Positions 23,817 through 32,738 of a stretch of 35,300 nt of DNA are shown here, in pieces; positions within the stretch are counted from its first letter, which is position 1, and every line of letters starts with the position of its first letter. The position numbers and the translations under genes were made by a program. Source of the stretch: Aquipseudomonas alcaligenes MRY13-0052 (lineage in GTDB: Bacteria > Pseudomonadota > Gammaproteobacteria > Pseudomonadales > Pseudomonadaceae); NCBI GenBank assembly GCA_000474255.1, contig BATO01000064.1:1-35300 (forward strand), in the 5' to 3' direction. The notes under the pieces are model-generated. The model saw only the letters and a list, made by a program, of their open reading frames with translations, ran no database searches and was not told the origin of the DNA.

Positions 23817-25217
23817 ATGAGCCAATACGACGTGGTTGTGATCGGCGGTGGCCCAGGCGGCTACAACGCTGCCATCCGGGCGGGCCAGCTGGGCCTGAAG
23901 GTGGCCTGTGTGGAGGGCCGCGAGACCCTGGGCGGCACCTGCCTCAACGTCGGCTGCATGCCGTCCAAGGCGTTACTGCACGCCTCCGAACTCTATGAAG
24001 CGGCCAGCGGCAAGGAATTCGAACTGCTCGGCATCGAGGTCAAACCCACGCTCAACCTCGGCCAGATGATGAAACAGAAGGCCGACAGCGTGAGCGCCCT
24101 GACCAAGGGCATCGAGTTCCTCTTCCGCAAGCACAAGGCCGAGTGGATCAAGGGCTGGGGGCGTATCGACGGCCCGGGTCGCGTCGCCGTGAAAGGCGCC
24201 GACGGCAAGGAGCAGGTGCTGGAGACCAAGCACATCGTCATCGCCACCGGCTCCGAGCCCACCCCGCTGCCGGGCGTGGAGATCGACAACAAGCGCATCC
24301 TCGACTCCACCGGCGCCCTGTCCCTGCCCGAGGTGCCCAAGCACCTGGTGGTGATCGGTGCCGGCGTGATCGGCCTGGAGCTGGGCTCCGTCTGGCGCCG
24401 CCTGGGTGCCGAGGTCACGGTGGTGGAATACCTCGACCGCATCTGCCCTGGGCTGGACGTGGAAACCGGCAAGACCCTGCAACGCGCCCTGGCCAAGCAG
24501 GGCATGAAGTTCAAGCTCGCCTCCAAGGTCACCAGCGCCAAGAGCGGCAAGAACGGCGTCGAACTCAGCGTCGAGCCGGCTGCCGGCGGCGCGGCGGAAA
24601 GCATCCAGGCCGACTACGTGCTGGTGGCCATCGGCCGTCGCCCCTACACCCAGGGCCTGGGCCTGGAAACCGTGGGCCTGAGCGTCGACAAGCGCGGCAT
24701 GCTCGCCAACGAAAAGCACCAGAGCACCACGCCCAATGTCTGGGTGATCGGCGACGTCACCTCCGGCCCGATGCTCGCGCACAAGGCCGAAGACGAAGCC
24801 ATCGTCTGCATCGAGCGCATCGCCGGGCACAAGGCCGAGGTGAATTACGAGGTGATCCCCAACGTCATCTACACCCGCCCGGAAGTGGCCACCGTGGGCA
24901 AGACCGAGGAGCAGCTGAAGGCCGAGGGCCGCGCCTACAAGGTGGGCAAGTTCCCCTTCACCGCCAACAGCCGCGCCAAGATCAACCACGAGACCGAAGG
25001 CTTCGCCAAGGTATTGGCGGACGAGCGCACCGACGAAGTGCTGGGCGTGCACCTGGTCGGCCCCAGCGTCAGCGAGATGATCGCCGAGTACTGCGTGGCG
25101 ATGGAGTTCTCCGCCTCCAGTGAAGACATCGCGCTGATCTGCCACCCGCACCCGACGCGCTCCGAAGCGCTGCGCCAGGCGGCCATGGATGTCAGCGGCT
25201 GGGCGATGCAAAGCTGA
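23817..25217 (+). CDS. lpd3: Dihydrolipoyl dehydrogenase, LPD-3 type
   Basis: A 466-residue FAD- and NAD-dependent enzyme that reoxidises dihydrolipoamide. The FAD-binding GGGPGG is at 10-15, the redox-active disulfide Cys42/Cys47 in GGTCLNVGCMPSK, the NAD fold in VIGAGVIGLELGSVW, and the catalytic His445-Glu450 in CHPHPTRSE. Length and sequence resemble LPD-3 of P. putida and P. aeruginosa more than LPD-Glc or LPD-Val. The stand-alone position, away from any oxo-acid dehydrogenase E1/E2 genes, also fits LPD-3, a back-up lipoamide dehydrogenase. AGAAGGAAA precedes the ATG. A strong terminator follows. Confidence 0.96.
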   Translation: MSQYDVVVIGGGPGGYNAAIRAGQLGLKVACVEGRETLGGTCLNVGCMPSKALLHASELYEAASGKEFELLGIEVKPTLNLGQMMKQKADSVSALTKGIEFLFRKHKAEWIKGWGRIDGPGRVAVKGADGKEQVLETKHIVIATGSEPTPLPGVEIDNKRILDSTGALSLPEVPKHLVVIGAGVIGLELGSVWRRLGAEVTVVEYLDRICPGLDVETGKTLQRALAKQGMKFKLASKVTSAKSGKNGVELSVEPAAGGAAESIQADYVLVAIGRRPYTQGLGLETVGLSVDKRGMLANEKHQSTTPNVWVIGDVTSGPMLAHKAEDEAIVCIERIAGHKAEVNYEVIPNVIYTRPEVATVGKTEEQLKAEGRAYKVGKFPFTANSRAKINHETEGFAKVLADERTDEVLGVHLVGPSVSEMIAEYCVAMEFSASSEDIALICHPHPTRSEALRQAAMDVSGWAMQS

Positions 25218-25233
25218 CGGCGTGATGCCCATG

Positions 25234-25260
25234 AAAAAGGCGCCTACCCGGCGCCTTTTT
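25234..25260 (+). terminator. Rho-independent terminator after lpd3
   Basis: Perfect 11-bp stem AAAAAGGCGCC / GGCGCCTTTTT around TACCC, with the T-run built in; the A-run makes it potentially bidirectional. Confidence 0.92.
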
Positions 25261-25324
25261 CGTTTGCTTGAGACCTGGCCAGGAGTCATTGCTCCTCAGA
25301 GCCCGGCAGGACGAACTCGTGTCG

Positions 25325-25393
25325 CAGGGTGTGCCGTGCGCACCTCCGCACGGTGCCTCCGGTAGGCTCCCAGGTGCGCGCAGCACACCCTAC
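25325..25393. repeat. AGGGTGTGC...GCACACCCTAC inverted element, copy 1
   Basis: Outer arms CAGGGTGTGC and GCACACCCTA with GTGCG/CGCAC inner arms form a long hairpin. A second copy is at 25483-25579. Confidence 0.65.
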
Positions 25394-25482
25394 TTCCACA
25401 CCCCGAAGTCTGGCCAAGCCCCCTTGCCAAGAGGAAAGGTCGTGACCATTAGAATTGAAGCCCCAGAGGATGAACGCGTGCC

Positions 25483-25579
25483 GTAGGGTGTGCGCGCCTC
25501 AAAGGTCGGATCGGCACGGAGCATTTCGGCGCTCGCCGGACGGGCCGAGCGCGGGATCGGTGCGCGCAGCACACCCTAC
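25483..25579. repeat. GTAGGGTGTGC...GCACACCCTAC inverted element, copy 2
   Basis: Perfect outer arms GTAGGGTGTGC / GCACACCCTAC enclose about 75 bp with different content from copy 1, which shows that the ends are the conserved part. Confidence 0.65.
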
Positions 25580-25628
25580 AAGAGCACCTCGGCGCGCGGG
25601 CTCGGCTCCCTGCACGGAGCCCGGCTGC

Positions 25629-26915
<1,287 letters not shown>

Positions 26916-27151
26916 GTCCCATCCTTGGCGCCAATTTTTTGAATAATTCTTTAAAAACAAGGGTTTGGCGCGCCTGACTGTAACGCTAGCAATATCTTTG
27001 ACGGGGTATGGAACCATTTCTTATAGGAAAGATCGCGAAAAGTTCTTAAAGCCACAGCGCCGTCAGATGGCGCGGGTCTATGCCGAAAAGGCCGTGGGAA
27101 ATGGGATTGCAAAAACATGACGCAACCGACAAAACACCCCAATCTGAGGAC

Positions 27152-27191
27152 ATTGGTAATAGCACCTTGCCAATATTCCTATTGATTGGCA
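27152..27191. promoter_or_regulatory. Inverted-repeat operator cluster upstream of the dihaem gene
   Basis: Three half-sites: ATTGGTA (27152-27158), TGCCAAT (27168-27174) and ATTGGCA (27185-27191). The last two form a perfect 7-bp inverted repeat with a 10-bp spacer, about one helical turn. The cluster overlaps the predicted promoter and is a plausible binding site for the divergent Fis-type regulator. Confidence 0.5.
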
Positions 27192-27195
27192 TAAC
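27167..27195 (+). promoter_or_regulatory. Sigma-70-type promoter of the dihaem/catalase-like operon
   Basis: A -35 TTGCCA (27167-27172) and -10 CATAAC (27190-27195) are separated by 17 bp. Five of six and four of six consensus bases match. The operator half-sites overlap both hexamers. This agrees with a regulator unable to use sigma-54. Confidence 0.5.
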
Positions 27196-27231
27196 GTAGG
27201 ATTTTCCACACTGGTTACAAGGATGTATCTG

Positions 27232-29109
27232 ATGCGAATCCTGCGTCGCACCCTGGTGCTTCTGCTCGTGCTCGTCCTCGTGGGCCTGGCGGTCGTCCTC
27301 TATTACGTCGCCAACCCCAACCTGCCCACCTACAAAGCCCCCGAGCAGCTGCACTACCTCGACCAGTGGGACGAACAGGCGCGTCAGACCTACTACTACA
27401 CCCCCCAGGGCACCACGGTTAAGGGCCTGCGCTACGACTGGTTCACCGCCCTCGAGCTGCCCTTCTCCAGCGACAAGTTCGCCCGCCCGGAATACCTCGG
27501 CCGCTTCGGCTTCCTCGTCGACCCCAAGCAGAAGCCCACCGAGCTGAACCCCGGCAACCTGCCCGTGGGCTTCGCCCGGCATGAGGACGACGACACCGGC
27601 CAGCAGTACCTCGACATCAGCTGCGCCGCCTGCCACACCGGCGAGCTGCACTACAAGGGCCAGGCCGTGCGCATCGACGGCGGCGCCGCCCTGCACTCCC
27701 TCGCCTCCACCGTGCCCACCCTCAAGGGCGGCGGCTTCGGCCAGGCGCTGGGCATGAGCATTGCCTTCACCTACTACAACCCGCTCAAGTTCAACCGCTT
27801 CGCCAAGACGGTACTCGGCGAGGAATACCCCAAGGGCAAGGACGAACTGCGCAGCGACTTCAAGGATGTGCTCGACCGCCTGCTCGGCACCGCCTGGAAC
27901 GACACCCACCGCGGCCTCTACCCCACCGAGGAAGGCTTCGGCCGTACCGACGCCTTCGGCCGCATCGCCAACAGCGTGTTCGGCGACGCCATCGACCCGG
28001 CCAACTACCGCATCGCCAACGCCCCGGTGAGCTACCCGCAGCTGTGGGACATCTGGAAGTTCGACTGGGTGCAGTGGAACGGCTCCGCCATGCAGCCCAT
28101 GGCGCGCAACATCGGCGAATCCCTCGGCGTGGGCGCCAGCCTCACCCTGCACCAGGAAAACGGCCAGCCGGTGCCGCTGGACCAGCGCTACGCCTCCAGC
28201 GTGCGCGTGCGTGACCTGCACACCCTGGAAGAAACCCTCAAGACCCTGAAGCCGCCGACCTGGCCTGAAGAGGTCTTCGGCAAGATCGACCTGCCCCGCG
28301 CCAGCCAGGGCCGCGCCCTGTTCGCCGAAAACTGCGCCTACTGCCACGCCCCCAACCCGCAACCGGTGGACAAGCGCCTCGCTCCCGACCGCGACCCGGA
28401 ATGGAAGATGCGCATGGTCGCCACCGACAAGATCGGCACCGACCCCACCACCGCCGACAACATCGCCGACCACCGCTTCGACATCACCAAGCTCGGCTGG
28501 ACCAAGGAGCAGCTCTCCAAGCTCGACGTCGAACTGTTCAGCAAACCGCCGCTGAAAGACCTCGACTTCAGCAAGATCTCCAGCGCCAAGGGCCTGGCCT
28601 ACCTCACCGCCTTCGTCGAAGACCGCGCCTACCAGGAAGCCGGCATCAGCGGCGAGGAACGCAAGCAGATGGACGGCTACGGCCTGAAGATCGGCGTGCG
28701 CGAACTGCGCGCCTACAAGGCCCGCCCGCTGGACGGCATCTGGGCCACCCCGCCCTTCCTGCACAACGGCTCGGTGCCCACGATCTTCCAGCTGCTCTCC
28801 CCCGTGCCCGAGCGCGCCAAGGAGTTCTACGTCGGCAACTTCGAGTACGACCCGCAGTTCGCCGGCTTCCAGCACGACAAGTTCCCGGGCGGCTTCCTGT
28901 TCAAGACCTCGGTCACCGGCAACGGCAACCAGGGCCATGAATTCCGCGACGGCTGCCGCCAGAACGGCGTGATCGGCCGCGCCCTCTCGCCGGACGAACG
29001 CCTCGCGCTGATCGAATACCTCAAGGTCATGGGCAACCAGCCCCTGGAGGAAAAGCTCAGCCCCGTCGCGCCCAAACCCTGGACGCCCGGCCCCGCCTGC
29101 GAAGGCTGA
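27232..29109 (+). CDS. Membrane-anchored dihaem cytochrome c, RoxA/peroxidase-like
   Basis: A 625-residue protein with an N-terminal signal anchor (RRTLVLLLVLVLVGLAVVLYY) and the rest in the periplasm. Two haem c sites are present: CAACH (131-135) and CAYCH (368-372). GRTDAFGRIANSVFG, LWDIWKFDWVQWNGS, PMARNIGESLGV and TPPFLHNGSVPTIFQLL resemble the dihaem peroxidase-like / rubber oxygenase (RoxA) group. Typical bacterial cytochrome c peroxidases are about 330 residues, so this is the long form. ATG 27232 has AAGGA eight bases upstream; ATG 27223 is embedded in that site. It precedes the catalase-related gene by 69 bp. Function could be peroxide or lipid-peroxide chemistry in the periplasm; the substrate is unproven. 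Confidence 0.9.
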   Translation: MRILRRTLVLLLVLVLVGLAVVLYYVANPNLPTYKAPEQLHYLDQWDEQARQTYYYTPQGTTVKGLRYDWFTALELPFSSDKFARPEYLGRFGFLVDPKQKPTELNPGNLPVGFARHEDDDTGQQYLDISCAACHTGELHYKGQAVRIDGGAALHSLASTVPTLKGGGFGQALGMSIAFTYYNPLKFNRFAKTVLGEEYPKGKDELRSDFKDVLDRLLGTAWNDTHRGLYPTEEGFGRTDAFGRIANSVFGDAIDPANYRIANAPVSYPQLWDIWKFDWVQWNGSAMQPMARNIGESLGVGASLTLHQENGQPVPLDQRYASSVRVRDLHTLEETLKTLKPPTWPEEVFGKIDLPRASQGRALFAENCAYCHAPNPQPVDKRLAPDRDPEWKMRMVATDKIGTDPTTADNIADHRFDITKLGWTKEQLSKLDVELFSKPPLKDLDFSKISSAKGLAYLTAFVEDRAYQEAGISGEERKQMDGYGLKIGVRELRAYKARPLDGIWATPPFLHNGSVPTIFQLLSPVPERAKEFYVGNFEYDPQFAGFQHDKFPGGFLFKTSVTGNGNQGHEFRDGCRQNGVIGRALSPDERLALIEYLKVMGNQPLEEKLSPVAPKPWTPGPACEG

Positions 29110-29125
29110 TAGACCGCTGTAAAAC

Positions 29126-29146
29126 CCCTCCCCGCCACGGGGAGGG
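29126..29146 (+). other. Intergenic hairpin within the operon
   Basis: Perfect 9-bp stem CCCTCCCCG / CGGGGAGGG with loop CCA between the two genes, without a T-run. It may adjust relative expression or protect the 3' end of the first transcript part; full termination is unlikely. Confidence 0.5.
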
Positions 29147-29178
29147 CCTGGGAACGAACAACAAGGACTCAAGCTCCC

Positions 29179-30345
29179 ATGCTCAAGCGCTTCTGGCTCT
29201 GGCTCGGCCGCCTCCTCGGCAAGCTCCTCCTCATCCTCCTGGTCGTCGGCCTGCTCGGCTGGGGCATCGGCTCGCTCTACTACGGCTGGAAGTTCTCCGG
29301 CCCCGTCTCCGCCGACGAACAGATCCCGCCGAACGAAGCCAGCGACGCCAAGGCGATCATGGAATCAGCCGTGCGCGTGGTCGAACAGCACCGCGACAAC
29401 ACCCGCGTCATGCGCGACGCCCACGCCAAGGCCCACGGCTGCGTGAAGGCCGAGGTCACCGTGGCCCAGGACCTGGCCAGCGACCTGCGCGCCGGCGTGC
29501 TCGCCGAACCGGGCAAGACCTGGCAAGCCTGGATGCGCCTCTCCAACGGCAACGCCTACCCGCAATTCGACAGCGCCCGCGACGCCCGCGGCATGGCCAT
29601 CAAGCTGCTCGACGTGCCCGACCAGAAGCTCATGAACGCCCCGGACCACGCCACCGAGCAGGACTTCGTGATGTTCAACCACGACGTCTTCTTCATCCGC
29701 GACGTGGCCGAATACCGCAGCAACTTCGAAGCCCAGGCCAACGGCCAGAAGGTCGGCGCCTTCTTCCCCAGCCTCGACCCGCGCACCTGGGAAATCCGCC
29801 ACATGCTGATCGCCCTGCAAACCCTCGCGCCGGCACCGGCCAGCCCCACCGACACCGTCTACAGCTCCGTCTCGCCGTACAAGCTCGGCCAGGCCAACAT
29901 CAAGTACCGCGTCATCCCCGACCCGCAATCCTGCCCCCAGTACACGCTGCCCAAGCAGAACACCGACCTGCCCAACTTCCTGCGCAACGCCCTGTACCAG
30001 CAACTCTCGCTGGACCGCGTACCGGCCTGCTTCGCCCTCCAGGTGCAGGTGCAGAACCCGCAGTACTACATGCCCATCGAAGACACCAGCGTGGCCTGGA
30101 GCGAGAAGGTCTCCCCCTTCAAGACCGTCGCCACCATCAAGGTGCCCGCGCAGGACTTCGATAGCCGCGAGCAGAACGAATTCTGCGACAACCTCTCCTT
30201 CAACCCCTGGCACGCCCTCCCCGAACACCGCCCCATCGGCGGCATCAACCGCCTGCGCAAGGTGGTGTACGAAACGGTGAGCGTGTACCGGCATGAACGG
30301 AATGGCGTGGCGCAGCCGCAGGCTGAGGTGAATGAGCACGAGTGA
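29179..30345 (+). CDS. Membrane-anchored catalase-related haem protein
   Basis: A 388-residue protein with an N-terminal membrane anchor (LLGKLLLILLVVGLLGWGIG, about 13-31) and a catalase-fold core. Catalase landmarks are kept: distal His82 in RDAHAKAHG, distal Asn167 in FNHDVFFIRD and the proximal haem Tyr364 in RKVVY (RxxxY). It is shorter than true catalases (about 480-750 residues), matching the small catalase-related proteins that include fatty-acid hydroperoxide-metabolising enzymes such as coral allene oxide synthase. An anchored, probably periplasm-facing form is unusual. It is the second gene of the unit with the dihaem cytochrome. A membrane-lipid hydroperoxide substrate is an attractive inference only. 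Confidence 0.87.
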   Translation: MLKRFWLWLGRLLGKLLLILLVVGLLGWGIGSLYYGWKFSGPVSADEQIPPNEASDAKAIMESAVRVVEQHRDNTRVMRDAHAKAHGCVKAEVTVAQDLASDLRAGVLAEPGKTWQAWMRLSNGNAYPQFDSARDARGMAIKLLDVPDQKLMNAPDHATEQDFVMFNHDVFFIRDVAEYRSNFEAQANGQKVGAFFPSLDPRTWEIRHMLIALQTLAPAPASPTDTVYSSVSPYKLGQANIKYRVIPDPQSCPQYTLPKQNTDLPNFLRNALYQQLSLDRVPACFALQVQVQNPQYYMPIEDTSVAWSEKVSPFKTVATIKVPAQDFDSREQNEFCDNLSFNPWHALPEHRPIGGINRLRKVVYETVSVYRHERNGVAQPQAEVNEHE

Positions 30346-30457
30346 CGACAGCGGAAATTGACCGCTGCTCTAAATAGCCGACGCTCTTTGTGCTTCCCAA
30401 CGCACCGACATGTGAAGGCATCCAATTAGATTTTTGCTCTACGGGTCCAAATAGTTC
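30346..30457. other. Composition boundary
   Basis: About 112 bp in which base composition falls from the GC-rich host level to that of the RelA/SpoT-like gene. It is the likely left edge of inserted DNA. No direct repeat or attachment site was recognised. Confidence 0.4.
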
Positions 30458-31732
30458 ATGAGCCTTTCAAAATCGAAAGTTGACAAAGCTGGAATTGCAC
30501 TAGCAAAGGACCAATCGCAGTCAATAGAAGAGCTGATTGAGCTAGAAGACATTTTCGATCAATACCGAAAAGCTCACCTGCAACCGCTATCAGAAACAAC
30601 CCTAGAACTACAAGAATGGCTTAGGGGATATAACGCCGACTATTACATCGCCCAGCGACTGAAACGAAAACCTCAGATCATAAGAAAATTAAACAGACTA
30701 AGCGTACGTCTTACTCAACTACAAGACATTGGTGGGTGCAGGATCATTGTCGAGAGAAACTCAGACGTCGACCAACTACTCGCTTTCCTGCAAGAGAAAG
30801 TAAAAAAACAAAGCAACCTGTCAATTTCACGGGCCACAGATTATCGACCTGCAGGCAGGGACGACACAGGCTACAGGGCTTTACATGTTCTACTCTCCAG
30901 ATCAGGATTCAAACTAGAGCTACAAATAAGAAGTCGCATTCAACATTACTGGGCTGAAAGCATCGAGAGAACTTCCGTCATATACGGATACCATCTAAAA
31001 GAGGGTGAAGGGGACACGTCCGTAATAAAGTATTTCAAAAATCTCTCTGGGGCCTTTTATGAGATCGAAGCTGGGCGTCAACCTTCTCCCCAGCAGAGAG
31101 TAGAAATAGATTTACTTCGGCAAGCCAGCGAAAGAGTCATCGAAGCCTCTGATCGAGGCAAGGTATTTGATAGCTTTGTCAACGAAGACATCATTAAAGT
31201 TCTTACCGAAAAAGAATCTAGAAATCCAGCACCGCTCAATAACTGGATAATTGTATTTGACTGGAATACCGGCGCATTCGTCTCTTGGGACATTGTCGGC
31301 AGAAGCCCTGACGAAGCAATAAAAGCATACGTGGAATATGAGAGAAACTTTCCAGCCGATCAAAACTATGAAGTGGTTCTCATAGGCTCATCCAAAGTAG
31401 CAACCGTAAGGAAAACCCACAGCCACTACTTCGGAATTAATAGCTACGAAAAAACACTTGAAAACCTTGACGAATCTATCATTGGATTCTCCAGCAAAAT
31501 GGATATTGATGTTGGATCCCAACAAATTCTCATAAAATTACACACCAAGCACTTTTGGGGGAAAAAGCCGGTTGCAGTTTCCACATTAAGAAATCATTTC
31601 TGCCAAAATGTTCTGACTTTTGACTCATCACTAGAATCATTGATTAAGAAAGGATTTATTATCCGAGAAAGCCAGAACGGCCCAGTTTCACTCAATGTAA
31701 AAATGCGAAGGCAGATTGAACAATATCTTTAA
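30458..31732 (+). CDS. RelA/SpoT synthetase-domain protein of foreign composition
   Basis: A 424-residue protein. Residues about 30-205 form a (p)ppGpp-synthetase-type nucleotidyltransferase domain: AQRLKRKPQIIRKLNR (ATP-side basic helix), LQDIGGCRIIV, ATDYRPAGRDDTGYRALHVLL and LELQIRSRIQHYWAE with Glu154, Arg158 and His163. No HD hydrolase, TGS or ACT domain is seen. The C-terminal 220 residues are not recognised. Small stand-alone synthetases include alarmone makers and toxSAS toxins that pyrophosphorylate tRNA or make ppApp; fused ones such as CapRel act in phage defence. GC is about 43 percent in a sampled 60 bases against well over 60 in neighbours, pointing to transfer. No antitoxin-like partner gene is adjacent and no good Shine-Dalgarno is visible. 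Confidence 0.88.
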   Translation: MSLSKSKVDKAGIALAKDQSQSIEELIELEDIFDQYRKAHLQPLSETTLELQEWLRGYNADYYIAQRLKRKPQIIRKLNRLSVRLTQLQDIGGCRIIVERNSDVDQLLAFLQEKVKKQSNLSISRATDYRPAGRDDTGYRALHVLLSRSGFKLELQIRSRIQHYWAESIERTSVIYGYHLKEGEGDTSVIKYFKNLSGAFYEIEAGRQPSPQQRVEIDLLRQASERVIEASDRGKVFDSFVNEDIIKVLTEKESRNPAPLNNWIIVFDWNTGAFVSWDIVGRSPDEAIKAYVEYERNFPADQNYEVVLIGSSKVATVRKTHSHYFGINSYEKTLENLDESIIGFSSKMDIDVGSQQILIKLHTKHFWGKKPVAVSTLRNHFCQNVLTFDSSLESLIKKGFIIRESQNGPVSLNVKMRRQIEQYL

Positions 31733-31799
31733 ACTTACATAGACAGCATAGAAAGAACAACTTGCCCTCCCCGCCCCACCTCCCTATCCTTCGCCGGTC

Positions 31800-32040
31800 G
31801 CGGTAAATCCCGCGATCGGGTTTGACAGCCCGACGAGCTAGGCGCGATTGCGCCACCAGGTGCATGCGAGAAACAGCGAATGTTTCTTGCAGGCATCGGT
31901 GCGCATGCAGTTTTCATGACTGCACCGTTTTATGGCGGATCGCGCGGGGAGACCTTCGGGTCTGCCGGCCCTAGCTCCGGTCTGTCAACCCCGCGCGGTC
32001 CGTCACCCTTCGTTTGACAGCGGGTGGTGACGGCTCCAGA
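31800..32040 (+). ncRNA. Candidate structured RNA or attenuator leader
   Basis: A chain of stems in a row: CGCGG/CCCGCG near 31799-31815; TCGGG-TTTGACAG-CCCGA (31816-31833); AGAAAC (31869-31874) with GTTTCT (31882-31887); TGCAGT/ACTGCA near 31906-31924; a 9-bp stem CGCGCGGGG (31941-31949) with CCCCGCGCG (31989-31997) enclosing AGACC-TTCG-GGTCT (31950-31963); and CCGTCACC (32000-32007) with GGTGACGG (32026-32033). TTTGACAG occurs twice (31821-31828, 32013-32020). Strand of function is uncertain; plus is chosen because it leads into the BRO-N gene. Confidence 0.45.
31838..31906 (-). CDS. Possible 22-residue peptide in the structured segment
   Basis: ATG at 31906 opens a 22-codon frame ending KKHSLFLACTWWRNRA and TAG. 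The sequence is recalled as a recurring short hypothetical protein in pseudomonad genomes, which would mean that the element, peptide or RNA, is conserved; this recollection is unverified. No good Shine-Dalgarno is evident, and the codons coincide with stem arms, so conservation could reflect RNA structure. Confidence 0.3.
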   Translation of the reverse strand: MRTDACKKHSLFLACTWWRNRA

Positions 32041-32062
32041 GACCTCAGCTAGGAGCTACACC

Positions 32063-32566
32063 ATGCACGAAGCACTCACCCCGCTCTTCTTTCACCGCAA
32101 CACCTATCCCCTGCGCGCCGTGATGATCGACAACCAGCCCTGGTTCGTCGCCGTGGATTTCGCGCGGATGATCGGTGCGGTGCGCCCCTATCGCCTGCCC
32201 CAGCGCATGGACCCGAACCAGAAGCGCTGGGTGCTGCTGGAGTACGCCACCGGGTTGCGCGAGGAGGTGGAGGTGATCAGCGATGCCGGGGCGTACAAGG
32301 CGCTGTACCGCTTCCGCCACCCGGAGCACCGCTGCATCGGCCAGTGGTTGAGCGAGGTGGTGCTGCCCACCCTGCACGACCGCCACCGCGACGCCGAGGC
32401 GGCGCCGCAACGGGCCCTGATGCATTGGGCCAACCAGCAGGTGGGCGTGCTCAAGTGGCAGGGCGATATCTGGATCGCGCGGCGCGACCTGCCGGTGTTC
32501 CTGGCCATTCATGACGAGCCGGGGCTGCGCAACCTGCCAAGCTGGAAGGGCTTGCAGCTCCTGTAG
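32063..32566 (+). CDS. BRO-N (phage antirepressor-like) domain protein
   Basis: A 167-residue protein whose N-terminal 110 residues are a BRO-N domain: LRAVMIDNQPWFVAVDFARMIGAVRPYRLPQRMD, then EVEVISDAGAYKALYRFRHPEHRCIGQWLSEVVLPTL. BRO-N domains bind DNA and occur in phage antirepressors and in bacterial chromosomal copies. No KilA-C or other second domain follows; the C-terminus (HWANQQVGVLKWQGDIWIARRDLPVFLAIHDEP) is not recognised. ATG 32063 has AGGAG seven bases upstream. No other phage gene is nearby, so this is a lone domesticated or mobile copy. The structured segment directly upstream probably forms its leader. Confidence 0.85.
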   Translation: MHEALTPLFFHRNTYPLRAVMIDNQPWFVAVDFARMIGAVRPYRLPQRMDPNQKRWVLLEYATGLREEVEVISDAGAYKALYRFRHPEHRCIGQWLSEVVLPTLHDRHRDAEAAPQRALMHWANQQVGVLKWQGDIWIARRDLPVFLAIHDEPGLRNLPSWKGLQLL

Positions 32567-32593
32567 GTTGGGCTGAGGAACGAAGCCCAACAG

Positions 32594-32626
32594 GGCGGGG
32601 GTCGTGGGTTGCGCCCTGCCCCCGCC
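32594..32626 (+). terminator. Hairpin downstream of the BRO-N gene
   Basis: Arms GGCGGGGG (32594-32601) and CCCCCGCC (32619-32626) with a 17-base loop, 27 bases after the stop. No T-run, so only a weak terminator candidate. Confidence 0.4.
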
Positions 32627-32717
32627 TGTCGCGGATGAACTTGGACCTGCGCAAGCGCGATGCTGCGCATCGCTGGGCGACTGAAGTCGCCCCTACAGCC
32701 TGCGTGCGATCCGTATG

Positions 32718-32738
32718 TTGCCCGGGCTTCAGCCCGGG
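32718..32738. repeat. CCCGGGCTTCAGCCCGGG palindromic element
   Basis: Inverted copy of the element seen at 6980-7012 and 14036-14057. Confidence 0.65.

Larger units (their letters stand above)
25261..25628. other. Repeat-rich intergenic region
   Basis: About 370 bp between the lpd3 terminator and the 3' end of the Fis-type regulator gene, holding two long AGGGTGTGC...GCACACCCTAC inverted elements and no supported gene. Confidence 0.6.
26916..27231. other. Divergent regulatory region
   Basis: This 316-bp, locally AT-rich region separates the VpsR-like regulator from the dihaem cytochrome gene. It contains the promoter and inverted-repeat cluster at 27152-27195. No sigma-54 -24/-12 pair was found. 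Confidence 0.6.
31733..32062. other. Highly structured intergenic segment upstream of the BRO-N gene
   Basis: This 330-bp region returns to GC-rich composition and is dense in inverted repeats. It contains the candidate structured RNA at 31800-32040 and a 22-codon minus-strand ORF. Confidence 0.6.

Noticed and set aside
27140-27231. Sigma-54 promoter upstream of the dihaem gene, expected from a Fis-type AAA+ regulator
   Set aside because: TTGG...TTGC at 27153-27170 has the wrong spacing (12 instead of 10 bases between GG and GC), and the regulator lacks GAFTGA.
27046-29172. Minus-strand open frame of 708 codons
   Set aside because: It is antisense to the dihaem cytochrome gene, which has two CXXCH motifs and a good ribosome site; the antisense product is low-complexity Val/Gly/Ala.
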